From assembly GCA_017617475.1 (NCBI GenBank), contig JAFZWC010000014.1, positions 1 through 19,542 on the forward strand: a DNA stretch of 19,542 bases, in the 5' to 3' direction. This stretch comes from Bacteroidales bacterium (GTDB lineage Bacteria; Bacteroidota; Bacteroidia; Bacteroidales; UBA932). The notes beneath the pieces were generated by a model. That model did not search any database. It was given only the letters and a program-made list of their open reading frames with translations, and was not told where the DNA came from. Position 1 is the first letter of the stretch; the number at the start of each line of letters is the position of its first letter. Position numbers and translations under genes: made by a program. Shown here in pieces: positions 1-5,933 of the stretch.

Positions 1-101
1 GCTGGCTGGCCGTTCACGAAGTGGACGAGCCAGACGGTGGGAGGGGCCGGAGTGGAGCGAAGCGGAACGGAGTCCCCCCGGCACCCTACACCCCTCCCTA
101 T
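1..101. other. Intergenic segment with no convincing gene
   Basis: I see no gene here. The stretch is rich in short self-complementary words: CTGGCT at 2-7 pairs with AGCCAG at 28-33 around the mini-hairpin CAC-GAA-GTG at 15-23. The words CACGAAGTGG (15-24) and GTGGGAGGGG (37-46) recur at 840-849 and 846-855 inside the queD-queE palindromic element, so this may be another, less intact copy of that intergenic repeat. An open frame crosses the region and continues into the antisense of queE, but it has no recognisable protein and is best read as a shadow. Confidence 0.5.
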
Positions 102-140
102 AAAAAAAGAAGGCAACTCACTTTTGAGTCACCTTCTTTT
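102..140 (-). terminator. Intrinsic terminator downstream of queE
   Basis: Read on the minus strand, bases 140-125 pair with 120-105 in a 16-bp stem closed by the tetraloop AAAG (124-121). The stem is followed by a T-run (108-102 are all T on this strand, the first four being in the stem). Two stem positions are G-U wobbles in minus-strand RNA but C/A mismatches in plus-strand RNA, so the hairpin is better formed in the queE direction. It begins 7 bases after the queE stop codon and should end the queE transcript. Confidence 0.9.
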
Positions 141-146
141 GTAAGC

Positions 147-743
147 CTACCTTATTCCCAGGAGCTTATGGGTTTGGAGGGAGAGGCGCCAGAGGGGGTG
201 GGTGTGGATGTAGTCTATGGTCTGGCGGAGAATCTCGCGGTTGCGGACGGGGTCGGAGACGTCGCAGGGCTGGAGGAAATGCCAGGTGGCCGGGAAGGAG
301 GCCCAGGCCGAAGGATCCACGCCGGGCGCCAGCACCAGCTTGATTTCATCGGCCTTCGGAATCACCACGGTGCCGTTTCCTTTCAGGCCCGCCACCTGCT
401 CTTTCGGGCTCAGGGTTATCCAGTCTACCCCGGCAGGAAGGGCATGCGTGCCGTTGGTTTCCATGTGCACCGTAAAGCCCGCCTCGTGGAAAGCCTGGAG
501 CAACGCCTCGTCGGCCTGCAACGAAGGCTCTCCGCCTGTAAGGCAGATGCGGCGGCACTCCTCGCCCAGTTTCAAAGCCTCTTCAACAATGGCCGAAGCG
601 CTAAGCTGCGTAAATGCCACGTGGTCCGTATCGCAGAACGGGCACTGCAGATTGCACCCGCTAAGCCGCACAAAAACCATGGGCGTCCCCGTCCAGTAAC
701 CTTCCCCCTGAAGGCTATAGAATATTTCGTTGACCTTATACAT
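147..743 (-). CDS. queE: 7-carboxy-7-deazaguanine synthase (QueE)
   Basis: A radical SAM enzyme of 198 residues that rearranges 6-carboxy-tetrahydropterin to 7-carboxy-7-deazaguanine, the second step from the QueD product toward preQ0 and queuosine. The [4Fe-4S] motif is visible as C30-NLQ-C34-PF-C37 followed by DTDH, with the SAM-binding GGEP at 70-73 and an N-terminal FYSLQGEG motif typical of QueE. I chose the ATG at 743 because family similarity begins at MYKVNEIFYS. The frame stays open upstream to 842, but that extension (including HFERSREIS) is translation of palindromic repeats. QueD lies just upstream on the same strand and a terminator lies downstream. QueC, QueF and FolE are not in this window. 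Confidence 0.95.
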   Translation of the reverse strand: MYKVNEIFYSLQGEGYWTGTPMVFVRLSGCNLQCPFCDTDHVAFTQLSASAIVEEALKLGEECRRICLTGGEPSLQADEALLQAFHEAGFTVHMETNGTHALPAGVDWITLSPKEQVAGLKGNGTVVIPKADEIKLVLAPGVDPSAWASFPATWHFLQPCDVSDPVRNREILRQTIDYIHTHPLWRLSLQTHKLLGIR

Positions 744-745
744 AG

Positions 746-775
746 AGATTTCTCGACTACGCTCGAAATGACAGT
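746..775. repeat. Short palindromic repeat abutting the queE start
   Basis: GAGATTTCTCGACTACGCTC followed by GAAATGACAG. It follows the pattern AGATnCTTCG...CTCnGnATGACA seen again at 5244-5273, 5371-5397 and 15100-15166, and repeats of this kind are widespread between genes in Bacteroidales. It ends two bases before the queE start codon (read on the minus strand), so it forms the immediate 5' region of queE. Confidence 0.75.
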
Positions 776-779
776 GTTT

Positions 780-892
780 GCAATAGCCTGTGCCTTTGAA
801 AACCTGTAGCCACCCTCGGCTCCATAAGAGGGAGGGGCCCACGAAGTGGGAGGGGTCGCGAAGCGACGGTTTTCAAAGGCACAGGCTATTGC
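780..892. repeat. 25-bp perfect inverted repeat enclosing three mini-hairpins
   Basis: Bases 780-804 are the exact reverse complement of 868-892, starting GCAATAGCCTGTGCC. The 63-bp centre holds three further hairpins: CCCTC/GAGGG (813-817 with 828-832), CCCAC-GAA-GTGGG (838-850) and GTCGC-GAA-GCGAC (855-867). The right arm ends on the first base of the queD stop codon (minus strand), so the element lies in the queD-queE junction and would be transcribed as one large branched hairpin. It carries no protein. It could be a small non-autonomous mobile element, an mRNA-stability or processing element, or an attenuator. I see no target-site duplication. Confidence 0.85.
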
Positions 893-1224
893 TAATCCCT
901 CTCATACGCCGCCATGTTCATTTCGGACTCCCAGACCTCCACCTTGTAGGCGTTGTCCACGTGGTCGCAGATCCAGCGGGCTATGTTCTCGGCGGTGGGG
1001 TTGAAGTCGAAGACCTCGTTGAGGTTCTTGTGGTCCAGGGCGGTGGTGATGTCTTTCTTGATGTGGGTGAAGTCGGTGACCATGCCGTCTTCGTTGAGCG
1101 TTTCGCTCTTGCAGTAGATTTTTACAATCCAGTTGTGGCCATGCAGGGATTCGCACTTGCTCTCATAGGAGAGGTGCAGGGCATGGGCGCTTGATATCTC
1201 GAGTCTTTTGCAAACGTAATACAT
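892..1224 (-). CDS. queD: 6-carboxy-5,6,7,8-tetrahydropterin synthase (QueD)
   Basis: A 110-residue member of the 6-pyruvoyl-tetrahydropterin synthase family. It converts dihydroneopterin triphosphate to 6-carboxy-tetrahydropterin, the substrate of QueE. Zinc ligands appear as H14 (SSAHAL), H28 and H30 (LHGHNW), with the catalytic cysteine C24, D64-H65 in ALDHKN, and a pterin-anchoring glutamate at or near E99 (VWESE). The length fits the short QueD class. The start at 1224 is preceded by a -7 promoter box only four bases away, so this gene can be transcribed independently of the recQ-MATE unit upstream. The stop codon overlaps the end of the 25-bp inverted repeat leading to queE. Confidence 0.95.
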   Translation of the reverse strand: MYYVCKRLEISSAHALHLSYESKCESLHGHNWIVKIYCKSETLNEDGMVTDFTHIKKDITTALDHKNLNEVFDFNPTAENIARWICDHVDNAYKVEVWESEMNMAAYERD

Positions 1225-1228
1225 GGTG

Positions 1229-1236
1229 CAAAGGTA
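1229..1236 (-). promoter_or_regulatory. Bacteroidetes -7 promoter box for queD
   Basis: On the minus strand this reads TACCTTTG, an exact match to TAnnTTTG. Only four bases (CACC) separate it from the queD ATG, so transcription would start at or within a few bases of the start codon. No clear -33 TTTG is seen at the expected distance, which would fall inside the preceding gene. Confidence 0.65.
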
Positions 1237-1241
1237 AGCAT

Positions 1242-1997
1242 TTATTCTTTAACCTTCAGGGCGTTTTTGAGGGCATTGTGGGCACGGACCCTGCGGATGG
1301 TTCCCTGAGACACCAGGAAACTGTCCATCATGGTCATAAGTTCTTCTTCGGGAAGCGTCAGTTTAATCAGTTCGTCGGCGAAGAGTTTGAGCTGGTCCCC
1401 GACGGTGAGCGGATAATCGTCGTCGCCGAAGTAATCTTCCGTCCAGCGGAACAAGTCCAGCCTTTCGCGGACGGCTGTTTCCGTCAAGGGGACAACCGGA
1501 GCATCCCACTGAAGCTTTCCCCTCCAGACATTCCTCACGGGGCGCTCCCGTACGCAGGAGAACACGGTGGGCAGCACGTCCAGGGTGCCATCGGCCTTGA
1601 ATACCGCCTTGGCGCGCAGAGCTTCGGTGCGGAAAACAAAGGAGGACAGGGGCGCCTGAACGCCTTCATAGACCGCCAGCTTGAACAGCTTTTTGGCCGA
1701 TGCCTTGCGCGGGAAAGCCTTCTGCCCCTCCACGTTCACGTGGTAGACGTCAAACCTGGGATGCAGCCAAACGGCCAGGGCTATTCTGCCCACGAAGTTC
1801 CTGTCCGGCACGGCGCCGGGTTCCAGAATGCAGAGGACAGGCTCTTCCACCTGCGACCAGCTGCCATGCCGCACGTCCAGCGAGGGGTAATCCTCCGCCT
1901 CGCCGCTGGCCAGGTACACTTTGAACTTTTTGCATCTCTGAAAGGTAAGGGCCGATAAAATCTTGTCGTCGGCCTTGGGAAGAACGATAGCTAACAT
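1242..1997 (-). CDS. Uncharacterised protein, faintly glycosyltransferase-like
   Basis: A 251-residue protein that I do not firmly recognise. The start MLAIVLPK...FKVYLASGEAED resembles the first Rossmann strands of family 2 glycosyltransferases. The middle (about residues 80-125, with FDVYHVNVEG, an FPRKASAKKLFK stretch and SSFVFRTEAL) is arranged like the C-terminal half of short bacterial family 2 enzymes. No DxD metal-binding motif is visible where one would be expected (EPGA at 59-62), so if it derives from this fold it may be inactive on nucleotide sugars. There is no signal peptide or membrane segment, so it should be cytosolic. Its start overlaps the MATE stop by 7 bases, implying translational coupling, and queD follows 17 bases after its stop. 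The gene itself is secure; the function is a guess. Confidence 0.85.
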   Translation of the reverse strand: MLAIVLPKADDKILSALTFQRCKKFKVYLASGEAEDYPSLDVRHGSWSQVEEPVLCILEPGAVPDRNFVGRIALAVWLHPRFDVYHVNVEGQKAFPRKASAKKLFKLAVYEGVQAPLSSFVFRTEALRAKAVFKADGTLDVLPTVFSCVRERPVRNVWRGKLQWDAPVVPLTETAVRERLDLFRWTEDYFGDDDYPLTVGDQLKLFADELIKLTLPEEELMTMMDSFLVSQGTIRRVRAHNALKNALKVKE

Positions 1998-3370
1998 ATG
2001 TCTTCAACGTTTTTAAGCCAGGTGCCGCGGATCAGGCGCACCAGGAAGATGCTTCCGCGGAAGGTCAGTTCCACAGCCATGCACACCCAGAAGCCCACCA
2101 GGCCGTAGATGCGCGTGATGAAGATGGCCGGAATGATGCGCACCACCCACATGGAACCGAAGTTCATGACGCTGGGCCACTTGGTGTCGCCGGCGCCCAC
2201 ACAGGCTCCGTAGATGACCATGGCGGCGGCATATCCCACCTCGGCGAAGGCCTCTATCCGGAGAACCCGGGCGCCCAGGTCGATTACGGCCGCATCCGGC
2301 GAGAGCAGCCCCATCATTTCGGGGGCGAAGATATACATGAGGATGGCCAGCGAGCCCATGATGCCCATGGCCATGAGGGTGGTAATCCAGGCAAAGCGGG
2401 TGGCCAGTTCCTTGCGCCGGGCTCCCAGGGACTGGCCCACCAGGGCTGTGGACGCGTCGGCTATGCCCGCTCCGGGCATGTAGCACAGGCTCTCAGCCGT
2501 GATGGCGAAGGAGTTGGCGGCTATGGCTATGGTCCCCAGCGGCGCCACAATCACGGTGGCGGCAATGTATCCGCCTCGCAGCAGCAGGTTCTGGAAAGCC
2601 ATCGGCCCTCCTATTCCCAGCGCTTTTTTCACCACCTTTTCCGTAGGGCGGAAACTGCCCCTTTCCTGCGTAAGTTTAAGTTCCGGACTCTTGAAAACCA
2701 GGAACGAGAGCATGGCTACAGCCGTAATGACCTCGGCCAGGCCGCTGCCTATGGCGGCCCCCACCACACCCATATCCAGCACATAGATAAAGAGGTAGTT
2801 GAAAACCACGTCCAGCACGCACATGCCTATGCTCAGCAGGCTGGGGACCTTCATGTTTCCGCTGGCCTGCAGCATGGCCGCACACATCCAGTCCAGCTGC
2901 ATGGCCGGCATGAACAGCGCTATGATGAGGAAATATTTGCCGGCGTCTTCCACAATGTCGGGGCCTCCGCCCAGCCAGTAGGGCAGGCTGTGCGAGACGG
3001 CCGCCCCAATGAGGGCGAGCGCGGTGCTGAATCCCAGCGCCACAATAAGCGCCTGCCTCAACACACTGCGCGCGCTTTTGAAATCGTTGGCGCCGATCAG
3101 GTGCGAAACCTGAACCGAAAAGCCCGATGAGACCGCAAAGCAGAAGCCGCCCCAGAGCCAAAGACAGGTGGAAACCAGGCCGATGGAAGCGCCCGCCGCC
3201 GGCCCCAGGTGCCCCACCATGGAAGTGTCGATGTATTGCATGAGCACCGAGGACAACTGGGCCAGGATGGCCGGGTAGCTGAGCATGAAGCACAGACGGA
3301 TCTGCGCCCCCGTGGAGAGGACGCCCCCGTTGCGGATGCGCTGTAGCAATATGTCTTTGGTCGCGCTCAT
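1991..3370 (-). CDS. MATE family efflux transporter
   Basis: A 459-residue polytopic membrane protein of the multidrug and toxic compound extrusion family, which exports cationic or other small molecules using an Na+ or H+ gradient. The two-fold repeat of six helices is visible. The first half carries [12 protein letters not shown] near residue 45-55 and [19 protein letters not shown], the usual MATE signatures; the second half carries the matching [10 protein letters not shown] and [18 protein letters not shown] stretches. Length is normal for the family. Its ATG overlaps the recQ stop in an ATGA arrangement, and its own stop overlaps the next gene, so it is the middle of a coupled three-gene unit. 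The substrate cannot be predicted. Confidence 0.95.
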   Translation of the reverse strand: MSATKDILLQRIRNGGVLSTGAQIRLCFMLSYPAILAQLSSVLMQYIDTSMVGHLGPAAGASIGLVSTCLWLWGGFCFAVSSGFSVQVSHLIGANDFKSARSVLRQALIVALGFSTALALIGAAVSHSLPYWLGGGPDIVEDAGKYFLIIALFMPAMQLDWMCAAMLQASGNMKVPSLLSIGMCVLDVVFNYLFIYVLDMGVVGAAIGSGLAEVITAVAMLSFLVFKSPELKLTQERGSFRPTEKVVKKALGIGGPMAFQNLLLRGGYIAATVIVAPLGTIAIAANSFAITAESLCYMPGAGIADASTALVGQSLGARRKELATRFAWITTLMAMGIMGSLAILMYIFAPEMMGLLSPDAAVIDLGARVLRIEAFAEVGYAAAMVIYGACVGAGDTKWPSVMNFGSMWVVRIIPAIFITRIYGLVGFWVCMAVELTFRGSIFLVRLIRGTWLKNVEDIC

Positions 3371-5232
3371 TCCTGGTAAGGCGGCACTTCCCGCCGGTCA
3401 ATCAACTCCCGGAGTACGTCCAGGTATTGTTCATCGGCCGTGCCGAAGGCCGTGCGGATCTGTTTCAAGGTATAGATTCCCTTCCGTGCCCCTATCCAGG
3501 CTTTCAGCCGGTCCGGAAGGTCCTCCGGGCGTGCCTTGGCGGCGCGGCAGATGTCGCACTTTCCGCAAGGGGCGCTATTCTCCTGGCCGAAATAGCGGAG
3601 CAGGTATTGGGAACGGCATCCGTCCTCTGTCTCCACATATTCCATCATGGACTGCACGCGCTGGGCATAGGTGCTGCGGAGCATCTGGTAACGTTGGGGG
3701 CTCAGCTGAACGTTGCCGGGCCGCAGACGGTTGTGCTGGAGAAACAGCACCGTCGCGTGATCGGCCGGGATATATCGGATGATATGATTGACGCTCAGCT
3801 GATACAGCAGCTGCCTCAACCCGGAGACGTTCACTCCGGAACGGCTGGCCACCGCTTCCTCGTCGATGGGAGTGGGATAGGAAAAGACGCCCGTGTACAG
3901 GCGCATGAGGGTTTCCAGCACCTGCGGCATGGCCGGGTCCGGCAAATCCACATTGTACAGGGACGCGCGGTCCACGTCTATCTTGACCCGGGTGGGGATG
4001 TCCATGTCTTCGGACAGAATCCAGTGCCCTTCCCTCTCCATGTATTTCACAGCATAGTAAGTGGGGGCCTGCTGCAGGTGATAATGCTTGCAGAACTCCT
4101 TGATGTCCCATTTGAGCATGCGCCCCTCGCCCTCGTCGTAGGGAATCTGGAAGAAGATGTGCATCTTCTGATAGAGGTCCTCCATGCTTTCCAGGCTGGG
4201 AAACGACACCTCTTCCAGCTGCTTGAGCCGGGCCGTATCCGTTCCGTTCCAGAGCAGGACGGCGTATGAGGGCTTCCCGTCACGACCGGCGCGGCCCGCT
4301 TCCTGGAAATAGGCCTCGGGGCTGTCGGGAACGTCGGCATGCACCACGAAGCGGACATCCGGCTTGTCAATGCCCATGCCGAAGGCGTTGGTGCACACCA
4401 TCACGCGCACGCGGTCCTCCTTCCACTCTTTCTGGCGGTCTGCGCGGGTCTGCGCTCCCAAGCCTGCATGGTAGTAGGAGGCCGAGATGCCCGCCGCCTT
4501 CAGGGAATCGGCCAGCTCCTGCGTGCGCGCCCGGCTGCGGACATACACTATACCGCTGCCCGCCACCCCTTCGCAGATGCTGCGGACCTGGCCCAGCTTG
4601 TCCTGCGTCTTTCGGACGATGTAACTAAGGTTGGGCCGCTCGAAACCGGAACGGAGAAGGTTCTTTTCCTGGAACTGGAGACGGTCCATGATGTCATCGG
4701 CCACCAGCGGAGTGGCCGTGGCGGTAAGGGCTATCACCGGGGCGTCCACGCGCTCCCGCAGCTTCCCTATCTCCAGATAACTGGGACGGAAATCGTATCC
4801 CCACTGGGAAATACAGTGGGCTTCATCCACTACAATGTAGGAAACCTTGAGAACGTCCAGATAGGACTGAAACAGCCGCGTCTGCAAACGTTCCGGGCTC
4901 AGGTACAGGAACTTATAGTCTCCGTAGGCCGCATTGTTCAGGGCCAGGTCCACCTCGTGCCGGTTCATGCCCGCATGCACGGCGATGGCCCGGATGCCCC
5001 GGTCCATGAGGTTCTGCACCTGGTCTTTCATGAGGGCGATGAGCGGAGTAATGACCAGGCCGATGCCCTCCCGCATGAGGCACGGCACCTGGAAGCATAC
5101 GCTCTTGCCCCCGCCCGTGGGCAGGATGGCCAGGACGTCGCGCCCTTCCAGTGCCTGGTGGATGATTTCCTCCTGCATGGGCCGGAAACCGTCGTAACCC
5201 CAGTAAGTATGTAAAACTTCCTGTGCCGTCAT
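3367..5232 (-). CDS. recQ: ATP-dependent DNA helicase RecQ
   Basis: A superfamily 2 3'-5' helicase of 621 residues that unwinds branched DNA in recombination and replication-fork repair. Motifs in order: Walker A TGGGKS 39-44, DEAH 136-139 (within [10 protein letters not shown]), TATAT near 170-174, motif [15 protein letters not shown] near 282-295, and motif [11 protein letters not shown] 310-318. A zinc-binding cluster follows with C539, C556, C559 and C562. The protein ends soon after a short helical tail, and I see no HRDC domain, as in other short RecQ proteins. The ATG at 5232 gives the expected N-terminus (the [11 protein letters not shown] motif is near residue 10). It is the first gene of an overlapping unit with the MATE transporter. 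A palindromic repeat lies about 11 bases upstream, and no clear -7 box is seen. Confidence 0.96.
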   Translation of the reverse strand: MTAQEVLHTYWGYDGFRPMQEEIIHQALEGRDVLAILPTGGGKSVCFQVPCLMREGIGLVITPLIALMKDQVQNLMDRGIRAIAVHAGMNRHEVDLALNNAAYGDYKFLYLSPERLQTRLFQSYLDVLKVSYIVVDEAHCISQWGYDFRPSYLEIGKLRERVDAPVIALTATATPLVADDIMDRLQFQEKNLLRSGFERPNLSYIVRKTQDKLGQVRSICEGVAGSGIVYVRSRARTQELADSLKAAGISASYYHAGLGAQTRADRQKEWKEDRVRVMVCTNAFGMGIDKPDVRFVVHADVPDSPEAYFQEAGRAGRDGKPSYAVLLWNGTDTARLKQLEEVSFPSLESMEDLYQKMHIFFQIPYDEGEGRMLKWDIKEFCKHYHLQQAPTYYAVKYMEREGHWILSEDMDIPTRVKIDVDRASLYNVDLPDPAMPQVLETLMRLYTGVFSYPTPIDEEAVASRSGVNVSGLRQLLYQLSVNHIIRYIPADHATVLFLQHNRLRPGNVQLSPQRYQMLRSTYAQRVQSMMEYVETEDGCRSQYLLRYFGQENSAPCGKCDICRAAKARPEDLPDRLKAWIGARKGIYTLKQIRTAFGTADEQYLDVLRELIDRREVPPYQE

Positions 5233-5242
5233 AATGGTTTAC

Positions 5243-5305
5243 AGATCCTTCGGCTAAAGCCTCAGGATGACAAATGCCGGAGCATTTGTCAAGAAGTCTT
5301 CGACT
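5243..5305. repeat. Composite palindromic repeat upstream of recQ
   Basis: It begins with AGATCCTTCGGCTAAAGCCT and continues CAGGATGACA, a member of the repeat family also seen at 746-775, 5371-5397 and 15100-15166. It is followed by a perfect 9-bp hairpin GACAAATGC-CGGA-GCATTTGTC (5269-5290) and then AAGAAGTCTTCGACT. The whole is probably one repeat unit with head and tail arms around a stable stem. It sits in the divergent region between recQ and ybaK. Confidence 0.75.
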
Positions 5306-5309
5306 AACT

Positions 5310-5337
5310 GGGGGCCTAATCCCCCAGGCCCCCTGGG
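5310..5337. repeat. GC-rich mutually exclusive hairpins
   Basis: GGGGGCCT (5310-5317) is the exact complement of AGGCCCCC (5326-5333). The same bases can instead form GGGGG/CCCCC (5310-5314 with 5321-5325), or CCCAG/CTGGG (5323-5327 with 5333-5337). These competing stems lie in the untranslated region between recQ and ybaK. There is no T-run after them, so they do not look like a terminator. Confidence 0.6.
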
Positions 5338-5370
5338 TCGCTATGCTCCATAGTCACTTCGAGGCAATCT

Positions 5371-5397
5371 TGTCATTCTGAGCGAAGCGAAGAATCT
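5371..5397. repeat. Palindromic repeat arm just upstream of the ybaK promoter
   Basis: TGTCATTCTGAGCGAAGCGA followed by AGAATCT. It is nearly identical, in the opposite orientation, to the left arm of the element inside the coding sequence at 15100-15126. The probable -33 element of ybaK (5399-5402) begins two bases after it. Confidence 0.75.
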
Positions 5398-5398
5398 G

Positions 5399-5430
5399 TT
5401 TACTAAGGTAAGGTTTTTTTCGTAAATTTG
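5399..5430 (+). promoter_or_regulatory. Bacteroidetes promoter for ybaK
   Basis: TAAATTTG at 5423-5430 is an exact TAnnTTTG -7 box. A weak -33 element TTTA (5399-5402) lies 20 bases upstream, the usual spacing. A run of seven T (5414-5420) ends two bases before the -7 box, exactly as in the promoter at 12851-12867. The ybaK ATG follows after only four bases, suggesting a leaderless or nearly leaderless mRNA. Confidence 0.75.
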
Positions 5431-5434
5431 CCGT

Positions 5435-5905
5435 ATGCAAGTTCAGAAAACAAACGCCGCACGGCTGCTGGACGCAGCGGGCATTTCCTACACCCTTGTC
5501 CCCTACGAGGTGGACGAGGAGCATCTGGAAGCCTCCCATGTAGCCGAACAGCTGGGAGAAGACCTGGACCGCGTGTTCAAAACCCTGGTTCTGAGGGGGG
5601 ACAAGAACGGTCTGTTCGTATGCGTGGTGCCCGGGTCCATGGAAGTGGACCTTAAGGTGGCGGCCCGCATCAGCGGAAATAAGAACTGCGCCATGATTCA
5701 CGTGAAGGAACTCCTTCCCCTCACCGGCTACATCCGGGGCGGATGCTCCCCCATCGGCATGAAAAAACCTTTCCCCACCTTCATCCACGAGAGCGCCCTC
5801 CTCTGGGACACCATCTATGTGAGCGCCGGCGTCCGCGGCCTTCAGATTTGCATAGCTCCGCAATCCCTCATTGATTTCGTGGGGGCCGGGATCTATCCGT
5901 TGTAA
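5435..5905 (+). CDS. ybaK: Cys-tRNA(Pro)/mis-acylated tRNA deacylase, YbaK/EbsC family
   Basis: A 156-residue cytosolic trans-editing protein that hydrolyses mis-acylated tRNA, classically Cys-tRNA(Pro), after release from the synthetase. Family signatures are the N-terminal KTNAARLLDAAGISYTLVPY, the conserved lysine in VFKTLVL near residue 50, and GYIRGGCSPIGMKK in the second half. The length matches the single-domain YbaK family (about 155-160 residues). The start at 5435 is set by the promoter four bases upstream and by family length. It is transcribed divergently from recQ, and the lipoprotein gene after it begins 28 bases past its stop with its own -7 box. Substrate specificity within the family (Cys or another residue) cannot be settled by eye. 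Confidence 0.94.
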   Translation: MQVQKTNAARLLDAAGISYTLVPYEVDEEHLEASHVAEQLGEDLDRVFKTLVLRGDKNGLFVCVVPGSMEVDLKVAARISGNKNCAMIHVKELLPLTGYIRGGCSPIGMKKPFPTFIHESALLWDTIYVSAGVRGLQICIAPQSLIDFVGAGIYPL

Positions 5906-5929
5906 TTCTTACGGAAAGTATTACCTTTG
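5899..5929 (+). promoter_or_regulatory. Promoter for the lipoprotein gene at 5934
   Basis: TACCTTTG at 5922-5929 is an exact TAnnTTTG -7 box, four bases before the ATG. A GTTG (5899-5902) acting as -33 element lies 19 bases upstream and overlaps the last sense codon of ybaK. Confidence 0.7.
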
Positions 5930-5933
5930 TAGA

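Noticed and set aside
21..809. A 262-residue open frame on the plus strand at the left edge
   Set aside because: It runs through the terminator, the antisense of queE and the palindromic repeats, and has no recognisable protein features.
147..5232. The idea that queD, queE and recQ form a phage-defence or DNA-modification system based on 7-deazaguanine
   Set aside because: No DpdA-like transglycosylase, amidotransferase, nuclease or other component of such a system is present. queD has its own promoter, so proximity to recQ alone is not evidence.
5310..5337. The GC-rich hairpin as a terminator for recQ or ybaK
   Set aside because: It lies upstream of both genes, which are divergent, and no T-run follows it.
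5354..5863. A 169-residue open frame on the minus strand ending in ILRFAQND
   Set aside because: It is antisense to ybaK, and its C-terminus is only translation of the palindromic repeat at 5371-5397.
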